From Tritonibacter multivorans (GTDB lineage: Bacteria > Pseudomonadota > Alphaproteobacteria > Rhodobacterales > Rhodobacteraceae), in contig NZ_CYSD01000012.1 in NCBI RefSeq assembly GCF_001458415.1, positions 248,001 through 312,000 of the forward strand: a stretch of 64,000 bases of DNA, given 5' to 3'. The notes beneath the pieces are model-generated. The model was not told the origin of the DNA. It saw only the letters and a list, made by a program, of their open reading frames with translations, and ran no database searches. The position numbers were made by a program, and so were the translations under genes. Below, in pieces: positions 1 to 9,675 of this stretch; the first letter of the stretch is position 1, and each line of letters starts with the position of its first letter.

Positions 1-629
1 TCGGTGAATGCGGCCGCCAAACCTTGGGCAAGAGGCTCATCATGGGCCGCAGCCCCGTCCGCCCTGGCAGCCGCGTCCAGAAAGGCCGCTGCCTCGGACC
101 GTGCGGGAAGGCGCGCCATAACGTCGGCGGACCAGTCGGCATAATCCTTGTCGAGAAGCGCCAGATCCAACAGCCATTCGCCGGGGTAGTCGATAATATC
201 AAGATGCAGAATGCGCGGCCCCGACACCGTTGCCCAAAACCCTTTGGGACGGATTTTGAGGCTCAGGCGCAACTCCGACACCGACGACGTGCTTTCCGGC
301 CAATGCGGCGTGGGCCCAGTCAGCGCCGCGAGGTGGCGTTCAAAATCAAACCGCGGCACCGTGTCATCGGGCTGCGGCTGTAGAAAGGCAGTCTCGATCC
401 GCCCCTCCCGGATCGCTTCGACCTGCCCCATGCGGCCACGATCCATCAGATTGGCCACAAGCGAAGTGATAAACACAGTCTTGCCCGCCCGGGCAAGTCC
501 GGTGACCCCCAGACGCAAACGCGCCTCAGTGAAGGGGCTGGTGAGCGTGTCACTCAGATCCTCGGCCCGGCGGATGACACCTTCAGCGAGCCCGCCAATC
601 GCGTCTCCAATTTGCCCGATCGGCTGCAT
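1..629 (-). CDS. YcjX-like P-loop protein (DUF463), 3' end outside window
   Basis: The minus strand is open from an ATG at 629 to the window edge, giving the first 209 residues of a larger protein. It begins [17 protein letters not shown] and has a P-loop-like segment, [18 protein letters not shown], near residues 43-60, followed by an acidic/Trp-rich stretch and the segment [15 protein letters not shown]. This arrangement is typical of the YcjX/DUF463 family of predicted GTPase-like stress proteins (about 460-490 aa). Their role is poorly known; E. coli ycjX sits in the psp regulon. A GTG at 641 in the same frame is an alternative start. The gene is divergent from truA, with about 100 bp between them. 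The DUF697 partner YcjF would be expected just outside the window, but this cannot be checked here. Confidence 0.85.
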   Translation of the reverse strand, partial: MQPIGQIGDAIGGLAEGVIRRAEDLSDTLTSPFTEARLRLGVTGLARAGKTVFITSLVANLMDRGRMGQVEAIREGRIETAFLQPQPDDTVPRFDFERHLAALTGPTPHWPESTSSVSELRLSLKIRPKGFWATVSGPRILHLDIIDYPGEWLLDLALLDKDYADWSADVMARLPARSEAAAFLDAAARADGAAAHDEPLAQGLAAAFT

Positions 630-735
630 TCTGTTTGTCACCTGTGGTGCGCCCCGCGTTTCTGAATGGTGCGTTCAACATAAGGGGGCGCCGCGCCCCT
701 TGCTAGGGGGCCGCTTTGCCTGTAACTCCCCGCGC

Positions 736-1512
736 ATGCCCCGTATTGCCCTCAAAGTCGAATACAACGGAAAGCCCTTTGCCGGATGGCAACGGCAGAA
801 AGATCAGCCCTCGGTTCAGGGCGCGATCGAGGATGCGCTGTGCAAACTGGAACCCGGCCCGCACACAATTGCGGCAGCCGGGCGCACCGACACAGGCGTG
901 CATGGCCTGGGTCAGGTGGCGCATTGTGATTTGCAAAAAGAATGGGACCCATTCCGACTGAGCGAGGCGCTGAACCATCACCTGAAACCGCTGCCGGTGG
1001 CGATTGTCGACGCGGCGCGGGTAGACGAAGACTGGCACGCGCGGTTTACGGCGGTCGAGCGGCAATATCTGTTCCGCATTCTGATGCGCCGCGCGCCTGC
1101 AACCCACGACAAAGGTCAAGTCTGGCAGATCAACCATGCGCTGGACATCGAAGCCATGCAGGAAGGGGCCAACCACCTGCTGGGCTTGCATGATTTCACA
1201 ACATTCCGGTCGTCTATCTGCCAAGCGGCAAGCCCAGTGAAAACGCTGGACGAGCTGCGGATTGAACAGGTTCAGGGGCTCTCGGGGCCCGAGGTTCACT
1301 TTCACGTCCGTGCCCGTAGCTTCCTGCACAATCAGGTGCGCAGCTTTGTCGGCACGCTGGAACGTGTCGGAGCGGGCAGCTGGACACCCGACGACGTGCG
1401 CAGCGCGCTCGAGGCGCAGGATCGCGCCGCCTGTGGCCCGGTCTGCCCCGGACATGGGCTGTATCTGGCGCGCGTGGGCTATCCCGACCCCGTGTTCAAA
1501 ACCGACAGCTAA
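736..1512 (+). CDS. truA: tRNA pseudouridine(38-40) synthase TruA
   Basis: TruA isomerises uridines 38-40 in the anticodon stem-loop of many tRNAs. The 258-residue product matches the usual family length of about 250-270. It opens [19 protein letters not shown] and carries the catalytic motif GRTDTGVH at residues 49-56, with Asp52 as the nucleophile. A C-terminal [15 protein letters not shown] segment is typical of the family. The open frame extends far upstream (to 211), but homology to TruA only begins at the ATG at 736, so that start is preferred; the ribosome-binding site is weak. It is followed after 200 bp by the convergent gcvP and a shared hairpin. Confidence 0.95.
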   Translation: MPRIALKVEYNGKPFAGWQRQKDQPSVQGAIEDALCKLEPGPHTIAAAGRTDTGVHGLGQVAHCDLQKEWDPFRLSEALNHHLKPLPVAIVDAARVDEDWHARFTAVERQYLFRILMRRAPATHDKGQVWQINHALDIEAMQEGANHLLGLHDFTTFRSSICQAASPVKTLDELRIEQVQGLSGPEVHFHVRARSFLHNQVRSFVGTLERVGAGSWTPDDVRSALEAQDRAACGPVCPGHGLYLARVGYPDPVFKTDS

Positions 1513-1672
1513 CCGCCGCGCTCGGGGGGCTCCCGCCCGTCGGCGGATCATCAAAGATGACCACCTTCCGTTGGGCCATGCGCCGCTGGCGCGGCGCGCC
1601 ACCGCGTGAAAGACACGTCAGGGTGCCACTGGGGCGGCCCGTCCGCAGCCGCAGGCGCAGGACCGGCCGAAA

Positions 1673-1701
1673 AAGCAACGGGGCCCGCAGGCCCCGTTTC
1701 C
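1673..1701. terminator. Bidirectional intrinsic terminator between truA and gcvP
   Basis: A GC-rich stem (GGGGCC, loop CGCA, GGCCCC) is flanked by an A-rich run on the left and a T-rich run on the right. It can therefore act on both convergent transcripts. It lies just past the gcvP stop codon. Confidence 0.7.
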
Positions 1702-1711
1702 TTTTGACAGT

Positions 1712-4561
1712 TTACTCCGCCGCCTCGGCATAGTCCTCCATCGGCGGGCAAATACAGACAAGGTTTCGATCCCCAAAGGCGTTGTCCACACGGTTCACCG
1801 GCGGCCAGTATTTATCCACACGGAAAGCACCCGGCGGGAAGCAGCCCTGTTCGCGGGAATACGGACGGTCCCATTCCCGCACCAGATCTTCCATCGTGTG
1901 CGGCGCGTTCTTCAGCGCATTATTGGCCGGGTCCACGTCCCCTGCCTCAATGGCTTTGACCTCATCGCGGATCGACAGCATCGCCTCAATGAAACGATCC
2001 AGCTCCGCTTTGGTCTCGCTTTCGGTTGGCTCCACCATCAACGTCCCCGCCACAGGCCAGCTCATGGTGGGTGCATGAAAACCGCTGTCGATCAGGCGCT
2101 TCGCGACATCATCCACAGTCACATCTGCACTGTCCGCAAAAGGACGCGTGTCCAAGATGCATTCATGTGCCACCCGGCCCGACGGCCCCTTATAGAGCAC
2201 CTCGTAGGCCCCCTCGAGGCGCTTGGCCACGTAGTTCGCCGACAGGATCGCCACTTTGGTCGCCTGCGTCAGTCCCGCGCCCCCCATCATCAGGCAATAG
2301 GCCCAGGAGATCGTCAAAATCGACGCCGACCCCCAGGGCGCTGCGGATACCGGCCCTTCTGTGCCGCCCACCTCGGGGTGACCCGGCAGATGCGCCACCA
2401 AATGCGCTTTCACGCCAATCGGGCCCATGCCGGGGCCACCACCGCCGTGGGGAATGGCAAAGGTCTTGTGCAGGTTCAAATGGCTCACGTCGCCGCCCAG
2501 ATCACCGGGACGCGACAGGCCGACCATGGCGTTCATATTGGCTCCATCAATATAGACCTGCCCGCCGAACTCATGGGTGATGTCACAGACCTCGTGGACG
2601 CATTCCTCGAACACGCCATGCGTAGACGGGTAGGTGATCATGCAGCCCGCCAGCGCATCTGCGTGTTTTTCCGCCTTGGCGCGGAAATCTTCCAGGTCGA
2701 TATCGCCGTTTTCAGCCGATTTCACTGGAACCACCTTCCACCCCACCATCTGGGCCGACGCCGGGTTGGTGCCATGGGCCGACATGGGGATCAGGCAGAT
2801 ATTGCGATGCCCCTCGCCGCGTGCGCGGTGATACGCCGCAATCGTCAACAGCCCCGCGTATTCGCCCTGCGCGCCCGAGTTTGGCTGCATGGAGATCGCA
2901 TCATAGCCGGTAATATCGCAGAGCTTGGCCGACAGATCCGTCACCATCTCTGCATAACCCGCCATCTGATCGGCCGGCGCAAAGGGGTGAATGGTTGAAA
3001 ACTCCGGCCAGCTGAGGGGCATCATCTCGGCCGCAGCATTCAGTTTCATGGTGCAGGAACCCAGCGGGATCATCGCCCGATCCAGCGCCAGATCACGGTC
3101 TGCAAGACGGCGCATGTAACGCATCATCTCTGTCTCGGCCCGGTTCATGTGGAAGATCGGGTGGGTCAGATAATCCGTCTTGCGGTGCAGCCCTTGGGGC
3201 ACGCGGTACGTGGGTGCAAAATCATCGTCCTTGCGGATAATCCCAAAGGCGCGCCAGACCGCTTCGACGGTTTCGGGGCGCGTGGCCTCGTCCAGCGTAA
3301 TGCCAACACGTGTCTCTCCGACGCGACGCAGGTTGATGCCTTCATCTACGGCCGATTTCATCACTGCCGCCTGTAGCGGGCCCACATCCACGGTGATGGT
3401 GTCAAAGAACACCTTGGGATCAACCTTAAACCCGTTCTCCTCGAGCCCCTGCGCCAGACGCACCGTCTTGCGATGGATGCGCTGCGCGATCGCCTTCAGC
3501 CCTTTGGGCCCATGGAACACCGCATACATTGACGCCATCACCGCCAACAACGCCTGCGCGGTGCAGACATTGGAGGTCGCCTTTTCGCGACGAATATGCT
3601 GCTCGCGGGTCTGCAACGACAGCCGATAGGCTTTATTGCCATGGCTGTCGACGGACACGCCAACAATCCGCCCCGGCATGGACCGCTTATAGGCGTCGCG
3701 GCAGGCCATATAGGCCGCATGCGGTCCACCGGCCCCAACCGGCACACCAAACCGCTGGGTCGAACCGACCGCGATATCCGCCCCCATCGCGCCGGGTTCC
3801 TTCAGCAGGGTCAGCGACATCGGGTCGGCTGACACCACTGCAATGGCTTTGTTCTCATGCAGTTGTGCGATGTGATCGGTGAAATCACGCACATGCCCAT
3901 AGGTGCCGGGATACTGGAACAGCGCGCCAAACACTTTGTCCGCGTCCAGCTTGTCCGGGTTGCCAACGATCACCTCAATCCCCAGCGGCTCTGCCCGGGT
4001 CTGGATCACGGCAATGTTCTGCGGATGGCAGTCCCGGTCGACAAAAAACGCCTTGGCCTTGGATTTTGCCACCCGCTGCGCCATTGTCATGGCTTCGGCG
4101 CAGGCGGTCGCTTCATCCAGAAGTGACGCATTGGCGACTTCCAGCCCGGTCAGATCACAGATCATGGTCTGGAAGTTCAACAGCGCCTCAAGGCGCCCTT
4201 GGGAAATCTCGGGCTGATACGGCGTATAGGCCGTGTACCACGCTGGGTTTTCCAGAATATTGCGCTGGATCGCGGGCGGGGTCACGGTGCCGTGGTAGCC
4301 CTGACCAATCAACGACGTGAGCGTCTGGTTCTTACCCGCCACCTCTCGCATCCGGTGCAACAGCTCGCGTTCAGACAGCGGGCGGTCGAAATCCAAAGCA
4401 GCCGCCTGGCGGATCGATTTCGGCAGTGTTTCATCAATCAGCGCGTCCAGACTGTCCGCGCCGATCACGGCCAGCATCTCCTCCATCTCTTGCGGAGATG
4501 GGCCAATGTGACGACGGTTGGCAAAGTCATAGGGCAGGTATTCGGTTGGGGTGAAGGGCAT
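1712..4561 (-). CDS. gcvP: Glycine dehydrogenase (decarboxylating), P-protein of glycine cleavage
   Basis: The PLP-dependent P-protein decarboxylates glycine and passes the aminomethyl group to the lipoyl arm of GcvH. The 949-residue single-chain form fits the family (about 950). The N-terminal half opens with [17 protein letters not shown]. The second half holds the PLP-lysine motif [16 protein letters not shown], with Lys at about residue 699, and the glycine-rich segment just after it. It is the last gene of a leftward gcvT-gcvH-gcvP unit, but 184 bp separate it from gcvH. That is a wider gap than between gcvT and gcvH, and it contains a hairpin (4717-4734). Expression is probably controlled by the glycine riboswitch upstream of gcvT. 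Confidence 0.97.
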   Translation of the reverse strand: MPFTPTEYLPYDFANRRHIGPSPQEMEEMLAVIGADSLDALIDETLPKSIRQAAALDFDRPLSERELLHRMREVAGKNQTLTSLIGQGYHGTVTPPAIQRNILENPAWYTAYTPYQPEISQGRLEALLNFQTMICDLTGLEVANASLLDEATACAEAMTMAQRVAKSKAKAFFVDRDCHPQNIAVIQTRAEPLGIEVIVGNPDKLDADKVFGALFQYPGTYGHVRDFTDHIAQLHENKAIAVVSADPMSLTLLKEPGAMGADIAVGSTQRFGVPVGAGGPHAAYMACRDAYKRSMPGRIVGVSVDSHGNKAYRLSLQTREQHIRREKATSNVCTAQALLAVMASMYAVFHGPKGLKAIAQRIHRKTVRLAQGLEENGFKVDPKVFFDTITVDVGPLQAAVMKSAVDEGINLRRVGETRVGITLDEATRPETVEAVWRAFGIIRKDDDFAPTYRVPQGLHRKTDYLTHPIFHMNRAETEMMRYMRRLADRDLALDRAMIPLGSCTMKLNAAAEMMPLSWPEFSTIHPFAPADQMAGYAEMVTDLSAKLCDITGYDAISMQPNSGAQGEYAGLLTIAAYHRARGEGHRNICLIPMSAHGTNPASAQMVGWKVVPVKSAENGDIDLEDFRAKAEKHADALAGCMITYPSTHGVFEECVHEVCDITHEFGGQVYIDGANMNAMVGLSRPGDLGGDVSHLNLHKTFAIPHGGGGPGMGPIGVKAHLVAHLPGHPEVGGTEGPVSAAPWGSASILTISWAYCLMMGGAGLTQATKVAILSANYVAKRLEGAYEVLYKGPSGRVAHECILDTRPFADSADVTVDDVAKRLIDSGFHAPTMSWPVAGTLMVEPTESETKAELDRFIEAMLSIRDEVKAIEAGDVDPANNALKNAPHTMEDLVREWDRPYSREQGCFPPGAFRVDKYWPPVNRVDNAFGDRNLVCICPPMEDYAEAAE

Positions 4562-4716
4562 TGAGGGCCTCCTTCATTGGGATCGTCTTGCGTAAAGGGT
4601 CCGAAGTGTCGACAGGGGACACGAAGGGTCACTGCGCCGCGCAGGCGCAGGACCAACAGTCGCCTCGGGCGGACGGTGGCGCGCCTGCCCCTTTGCGGGA
4701 CGCGGAACAGGCGCGG

Positions 4717-4734
4717 CCTGACCATACGGTCAGG
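4717..4734 (-). other. Intercistronic hairpin between gcvH and gcvP
   Basis: CCTGACC, a 4-nt loop and GGTCAGG form a perfect 7-bp stem just after the gcvH stop. No T tract follows on the minus strand, so it is more likely an mRNA-stabilising or processing hairpin than a terminator. Any function is inferred. Confidence 0.4.
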
Positions 4735-4745
4735 CACTGTCAGGA

Positions 4746-5105
4746 TCAGCCGATGAAGTCCTTGTAGGCGGCTTCATCCATGTAGTCGTCCATTGGCGAC
4801 AGGTCGCTTGGCTTGACCTTAAAGAACCAGGCTTCGCCCTCCGGGTCGTCATTGACCTTCGACGGTGCATCCACGATGGCGTCGTTCACCTCGACGATTT
4901 CGCCATCCAGCGGCGCGAGGATGTCGGACGCGGCCTTGACGCTTTCAATCACCACAACTTCTTCGTCCTTGGTGATTTCAGTGCCCACTTCCGGCAGTTC
5001 GACAAAGACCACATCGCCCAACTGTTCGGCGGCGTGTTTGGTAATGCCAACTGTGACAATATCGCCTTCGGTGACCAGCCATTCGTGTTCTTCGGTGTAT
5101 TTCAT
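4746..5105 (-). CDS. gcvH: Glycine cleavage system H protein (lipoyl carrier)
   Basis: GcvH shuttles the aminomethyl intermediate between the P, T and L proteins on a lipoyl lysine. The 119-residue chain starts [10 protein letters not shown], the usual beginning of the family. The lipoylation motif is ESVKAASD with the modified Lys at residue 57, followed by [11 protein letters not shown]. An in-frame upstream extension exists, but the conserved beginning fixes the start at 5105. It lies 47 bp downstream of gcvT and upstream of gcvP on the same strand. No dedicated lipoate ligase gene is present nearby. Confidence 0.97.
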   Translation of the reverse strand: MKYTEEHEWLVTEGDIVTVGITKHAAEQLGDVVFVELPEVGTEITKDEEVVVIESVKAASDILAPLDGEIVEVNDAIVDAPSKVNDDPEGEAWFFKVKPSDLSPMDDYMDEAAYKDFIG

Positions 5106-5152
5106 GATATTTTCCCTGTGTTTAGCCGCTTGCGCGTGTTCAAGCGGGGACC

Positions 5153-6274
5153 TCAACGTTTGAAATTGGCCGCCACAAACGGAAGTGTCGTGACGGTAAG
5201 AGGCAGGCGCTTGCCGCGCAGTGCCCCAAAGATCTTGGTGCCGGGTTCGGCCAGCTCTGCGGGCACATATCCCATGGCCACTGGCCCACCGACGGTCGGG
5301 CCAAAACCGCCCGAGGTGATTTTGCCAATTGGGTCGCCCCCGTCGGCTCCGGCGAAAAGGTCCACCCCTTCCCGCATGGGCGCACGCCCTTCGGGGCGCA
5401 GGCCAACGCGTTTGCGGCTGAGGGCTGCGCGGTCAGCAAAGACATGATCCGCGCCCGGATAGCCGCCCGCACGGGCCCCATCCGCGCGACGCGCCTTTTG
5501 GAGCGCCCAGCCCAGCGCTGCCTCGTAGGGGCGTGTGGAGGTGTCGATGTCATGCCCATACAGGCAAAGCCCGGCCTCAAGACGCAGGCTGTCCCGCGCG
5601 CCCAGACCAATCGGCGCCACCCGGTCATCGGCCAGCAACGCACGCGCCAGCGGGTCTGCTTTGGCTGCAGGCACCGAGATTTCGAAACCGTCCTCGCCAG
5701 TGTAGCCAGAGCGTGAAATCCACAGGGTTTCGCCCTCCCAGACCACATCTGCCACATCCATGAAGCGCATATCCGCTACTTCCGGCAACAGCGTGGCAAG
5801 CGCCGCTTCGGCGGCCGGACCCTGCAAGGCCAAAAGGGCGCGATCCGTGACCGGAGTGACGGTCACGCCGGGCTCCAGCGCGGCAGTCATCCGGGCAATA
5901 TCCGCCTCTTTGCAGGCCGCATTGACCACCACAAACAGATGATCCCCACGATTGGCGAACATCAGGTCATCTTCAATGCCACCCGCATCATTGGTGAAAA
6001 ACCCATAGCGCTGTCGCCCTTCGCCAAGGCCCAGAACATCCATCGGGATCAGGGATTCAAAAGCCGCAGCCACGGTTTCATAGTCCCCAGCCCGCAGAAT
6101 GACCTGCCCCATGTGGCTCACGTCGAACAGCCCCGCCTTCTCGCGGCAGTGGCTGTGTTCGCCCATGATGCCCATCGGGTATTGCACCGGCATGTCGTAG
6201 CCCGCGAAGTCGACCATCTTGGCGCCAAGCTCCACATGCAGCGCATGGAGCGGCGTCTGCCGGAGCGCGCTCAT
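5153..6274 (-). CDS. gcvT: Aminomethyltransferase, T-protein of glycine cleavage
   Basis: GcvT transfers the methylene group from aminomethyl-GcvH to tetrahydrofolate and releases ammonia. The 373-residue protein begins [20 protein letters not shown], followed by the folate-family segment [26 protein letters not shown] motif and a C-terminal beta-barrel region complete the typical architecture. The frame runs 19 codons further upstream to 6331, but that stretch looks like leader RNA. The ATG at 6274 gives the expected N-terminus. It is the first gene after the glycine riboswitch and leads the gcvTHP unit. Confidence 0.96.
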   Translation of the reverse strand: MSALRQTPLHALHVELGAKMVDFAGYDMPVQYPMGIMGEHSHCREKAGLFDVSHMGQVILRAGDYETVAAAFESLIPMDVLGLGEGRQRYGFFTNDAGGIEDDLMFANRGDHLFVVVNAACKEADIARMTAALEPGVTVTPVTDRALLALQGPAAEAALATLLPEVADMRFMDVADVVWEGETLWISRSGYTGEDGFEISVPAAKADPLARALLADDRVAPIGLGARDSLRLEAGLCLYGHDIDTSTRPYEAALGWALQKARRADGARAGGYPGADHVFADRAALSRKRVGLRPEGRAPMREGVDLFAGADGGDPIGKITSGGFGPTVGGPVAMGYVPAELAEPGTKIFGALRGKRLPLTVTTLPFVAANFKR

Positions 6275-6369
6275 GCGCTGTCTCCGCGAACAGTCCGTGA
6301 GTGATAAACCTGTCCTAATTTCATCCGGCATCCTTTCGTCGCGCAGACCAATACTGCGCCCAAATGATG

Positions 6370-6530
6370 CCCCCTCTGTCCATGCGCCTGAGATCGTTAT
6401 CCCTTCGGCGTCCCGGTGACCCGGGCTCTCTCCAGAGTGTTAATCGCACACGGTCCGTGGGCCTGAGAGTTTCCGGGGCGGTTGCTCCTTCGGCACCCTG
6501 ACGCGAAGGTCGCGTTTCGGGTTCTCCCAT
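6370..6530 (-). promoter_or_regulatory. Tandem glycine riboswitch upstream of gcvTHP
   Basis: Read on the minus strand, two consecutive aptamers are visible. The first (about 6530-6445) starts GGGAGA and contains GCCGAAGGAGCAA followed by AAACTCTCAGGCCCACGGACC. The second (about 6438-6370) contains CTGGAGAGAGCCC, GCCGAAGGG and ATCTCAGGCGCATGGACAGAGG. These are the conserved core strings of the gcvT RNA family, in which two aptamers bind glycine and typically switch gcv expression on. The element ends about 95 nt before the gcvT start. The region between it and gcvT should hold the expression platform, but I could not assign one by eye. Confidence 0.93.
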
Positions 6531-6699
6531 GTGCTGAGACGAACGCTACCAGCGCTTACGCAGGGGCGCAAGTCGAATTTGATTCACCAATTGTCGCAAA
6601 CAGAACATGAATCCGGCAAAACCTCCGATTGTACCAAGCCACAAATGGAATTGTGCGCATGGATTGTACCCGGCTTTCGGTGCTGTCATAGCTGGGGCC

Positions 6700-7683
6700 A
6701 TGAAGATTGTACTTAACGGATTCGGCCGCATCGGCCGCGCGATTCTGCGCCAGATCCTGACCTCTCCGCGCGGTCAGGGCGTGGAGGTTGTTGGCATAAA
6801 TGACATCGCCGAAGCGCAGATGTGCGCCTATCTGTTTCAATATGACAGCACCTTTGGCCCCTACCCCGGTACGGTCAGCGTCGACGGCGGCGCTTTGGTT
6901 GTCGAGGGTCGGCGGTTCCCGCTCCACCAGACCCGCGACCTGACCACACTAGATCTGAGCGGCGTTGACGTTGTGCTGGAATGTACCGGAATTGCCCGGA
7001 CCTCGGATGTGGCCAGCCGCGGCCTGAAAGCGGGTGCAAAGCGCGTTCTGATCTCTGGCCCGTCGCCTGCAGCAGAGAAGACCATCGTCTTTGGCGCAAA
7101 TGACAGCGAACTCGGCGGCGAGGCGATCTTGTCCAATGCCTCCTGCACCACAAATGCGGTGGCACCACTGGTCAAGATGCTGGACGAACTGGCAGGGATT
7201 GAGACCGGTCATATGACCACAATCCACTGCTATACGAATTCTCAGCCGATGGTCGACGCCCCACGCGGCGATTTTGCCCGATCGCGCGGCGGCGCGCAGT
7301 CGATGGTGCCCACCACAACCTCTGCCATGCATTTGATAGACGTGGTGTTGCCGCATCTGGCAGGCCGGATTTCCGGTGCGGCCGTCCGCGTGCCAACCGC
7401 CAGCGTGTCTGCGGTAGACCTGGTTGTGCAATTGTCCAAGACACACAGCGAAGATGCGCTATTGGCCAAGGTGCAAGAGGCTGTTGCAGCCTCGCCCGTG
7501 CTGGGCTGGACCGAAGCGCCTTTGGTGTCGTCAGATCTGCGCGCCCGCCCCGAATCCCTGGTCATTGCCGCCCCGGAAACGCGCATGGTGGGCGACCGTC
7601 AGTTGCGGATCTTTGGCTGGTACGACAATGAATGGGGCTTCTCGGCGCGAATGCTGGATGTTGCACGGCGAATGGTCCGCTGA
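6700..7683 (+). CDS. gap: Type I glyceraldehyde-3-phosphate dehydrogenase family protein
   Basis: The product should oxidise glyceraldehyde-3-phosphate to 1,3-bisphosphoglycerate with NAD(P)+, or a closely related aldehyde. The 327-residue chain starts MKIVLNGFGRIGRAILRQI with the dinucleotide-binding GFGRIGR. The active-site motif SNASCTTN places Cys149, and IHCYTN places His176, both at canonical positions; WYDNEWGFS is near the end. The segment after the His (SQPMVDAPRGDFARSRGGAQ) departs from glycolytic GAPDHs, so a paralogous role such as erythrose-4-phosphate dehydrogenase remains possible. The open frame extends upstream, but the Rossmann beginning fixes the ATG at 6700, preceded by GGGG. 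It is divergent from the gcv riboswitch. Confidence 0.88.
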   Translation: MKIVLNGFGRIGRAILRQILTSPRGQGVEVVGINDIAEAQMCAYLFQYDSTFGPYPGTVSVDGGALVVEGRRFPLHQTRDLTTLDLSGVDVVLECTGIARTSDVASRGLKAGAKRVLISGPSPAAEKTIVFGANDSELGGEAILSNASCTTNAVAPLVKMLDELAGIETGHMTTIHCYTNSQPMVDAPRGDFARSRGGAQSMVPTTTSAMHLIDVVLPHLAGRISGAAVRVPTASVSAVDLVVQLSKTHSEDALLAKVQEAVAASPVLGWTEAPLVSSDLRARPESLVIAAPETRMVGDRQLRIFGWYDNEWGFSARMLDVARRMVR

Positions 7684-7825
7684 CCCGGCAGCTGGCAGGG
7701 GCCATTCCGGCCTGAATTTCCCCGCCGACGGCAGTTACGCCGTGTTTGCTCTGGCGACGGTTGCGTGTAGCCTGCAAGCAAGGACAGCCCGCATCCCCCG
7801 GGCCAAGCGAAGGCAGAGCTCTCTT

Positions 7826-9667
7826 ATGGTGCAACAGGCAGGAAGATCGCGCAGGCTCACCCATATGCTGCGCAGGCATGTTGCAGGTCTGGGAATAGGG
7901 CTGAGCGCGACGCTGTTCTGGGCGCAAACTGCACCCGCCGCCGAGTTGAGCTTTGCAACCCCCGGTGCGGCCGAGGATCTGTCAGACCGGTTGCGCACGG
8001 CCTCTGCCCTTGCAGCAAATGCGCGCAGCACCGAGGTACAGACCCAGCTGGCAGCCGCCTTGGCGGATTACCGAACCCTGATCCAAGTGCTTTACGACGC
8101 TGGGTATTTTGCGCCCGAGATTTCGATCAAACTGGATGGTCGCGAGGCTGCGACCATTGACCTTCTGGCCCAGCCAAAGGCGATCAATCAAATCACGATA
8201 CGGGTGGCCCCGGGGCGCAAGTTCACCTTTGGCACAGCACGCATGGCCCCTTTGCCCCCTGAAACGCCTGAACAGCCGCTCGCGCTGCCCGAGGATTTTG
8301 CCCCCGGCCGCCCCGCAACCACAGGCATCCTGCAAGCGGCTGTCACAGCCGGAGTGAAGGCCTGGGACGAAGCAGGCCACCCAAAAGCCGCACTGGGGCG
8401 TCAGGACATCTCGGCCAATGCGCGCACAGCCAAACTCGATGCACGTCTGACGCTCGCGCCGGGCCCCCGCCTGCGCCTTGGTCAGCTGCGCCTAGAGGCC
8501 GAAGGATCCCGTGTGCGTCCGGAGGCCGTGCAGCGGATTGCGGGCTTTGAGACAGGTGCGACCTATCACCCCGATCTGATCAGCCAGGCCGCCAGTCGTC
8601 TGCGCCGCACGGGGACGTTTTCTGCGGTCAGTTTCAGACAGGCTGAAACGCCAAACGCAGATGGTAGCCTCGATTTTGTAGCCACGCTCAAAGACCAGCC
8701 CAGACGGCGGATCACTGCAGGTGTCGAACTCAGCTCGACCGAGGCGGCGTCTCTGTCGCTGGGCTGGATGCATCGCAACCTCTTTGGGGGCGCTGAACGG
8801 CTGAAGCTCGACCTGTCTTTGGACGGTATTGGCGACAGCGATCTGAACACCACTTTTGCCGCCCGCCTTGACCAACCTGCGGCGCTTGGGCCCGATGAAA
8901 ACCTGTTCTATCTGGCAGAGCTGCAGGACCTGAACGAGGAACACTACAGCGCCACACAAGCCTATGGCGCGATTGGTTTGCGCCGAACTATCAGCAAACG
9001 CAGCTTTGTCGAGGCCGCGGTTGGCCTGAGCCAGATCCAAGCGGATGATGCCTTTGGGTCGGGTCGCGATTTCACCTATATCGCGGGTCGCCTGCGCGGT
9101 GAACGGGATCTGCGGGATGTGAAGAACAACCCGACCTCGGGCTATTATCTGAACGGCACCCTGATCCCGTTCATCGGCCTGAAGGGCGGGGCCAATGGCC
9201 TGCAATTGAATTTGGATGGGCGCGCCTACCGCAGCCTGGGCCGCGACAATCGTCTGGTTCTGGCCGGGCGTTTGCAGGGCGGGTCGGTCATCGGGCCAGA
9301 GCTTGAGCAGGTCGCCCCCACTCTGCTGTTCTTTTCCGGCGGCGCAGGCACCGTGCGCGGCCAGCAGTTCCAATCACTTGGCATTCCGGTTGGCACAAAT
9401 ACCGCAGGCGGGCGCAGCTTTCTCGCCGCCTCAGCAGAGCTGCGCGGGCGCTTGAACGACCGGCTTTGGCTGGTTGGATTTTATGACGCCGGGCTGGTGG
9501 GGCGCAACGAACTGCCCAGCTCAAACAGCGAAAGCCACGCAGGCTATGGCCTTGGGGTGCGCTATGATGTGACTGGCATTGGCCCGCTGCGGCTGGACCT
9601 TGCGGTGCCCGCAGGCGACGGGCTGAGCGATTTGCAATTCTACATCGGCATAGGACAGGCGTTTTGA
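7826..9667 (+). CDS. tamA: TamA-type outer-membrane assembly factor (POTRA + BamA-like barrel)
   Basis: TamA is a BamA-superfamily barrel that, with TamB, inserts or supplies outer-membrane components. The 613-residue protein has a basic N-terminus, a hydrophobic stretch ending near APAAE that looks like a signal peptide, POTRA-like repeats (for example ITIRVAPGRKFTFGTARM), and a C-terminal surface-antigen barrel. The barrel includes GGAGTVRGQQF and ends in an aromatic residue (FYIGIGQAF), as expected for Omp85 proteins. The ATG at 7826 has GAG-type bases upstream; an ATG at 7865 would also keep the signal peptide. Its stop overlaps or abuts the tamB start, which indicates translational coupling. 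Confidence 0.9.
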   Translation: MVQQAGRSRRLTHMLRRHVAGLGIGLSATLFWAQTAPAAELSFATPGAAEDLSDRLRTASALAANARSTEVQTQLAAALADYRTLIQVLYDAGYFAPEISIKLDGREAATIDLLAQPKAINQITIRVAPGRKFTFGTARMAPLPPETPEQPLALPEDFAPGRPATTGILQAAVTAGVKAWDEAGHPKAALGRQDISANARTAKLDARLTLAPGPRLRLGQLRLEAEGSRVRPEAVQRIAGFETGATYHPDLISQAASRLRRTGTFSAVSFRQAETPNADGSLDFVATLKDQPRRRITAGVELSSTEAASLSLGWMHRNLFGGAERLKLDLSLDGIGDSDLNTTFAARLDQPAALGPDENLFYLAELQDLNEEHYSATQAYGAIGLRRTISKRSFVEAAVGLSQIQADDAFGSGRDFTYIAGRLRGERDLRDVKNNPTSGYYLNGTLIPFIGLKGGANGLQLNLDGRAYRSLGRDNRLVLAGRLQGGSVIGPELEQVAPTLLFFSGGAGTVRGQQFQSLGIPVGTNTAGGRSFLAASAELRGRLNDRLWLVGFYDAGLVGRNELPSSNSESHAGYGLGVRYDVTGIGPLRLDLAVPAGDGLSDLQFYIGIGQAF

Positions 9668-9675
9668 CAGGTCAC

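Noticed and set aside
1641-4660. Shared GCAGGCGCAGGACC string at 1650 and 4640 as a dispersed repeat
   Set aside because: It is only 14 bp long in GC-rich DNA and could easily occur by chance.
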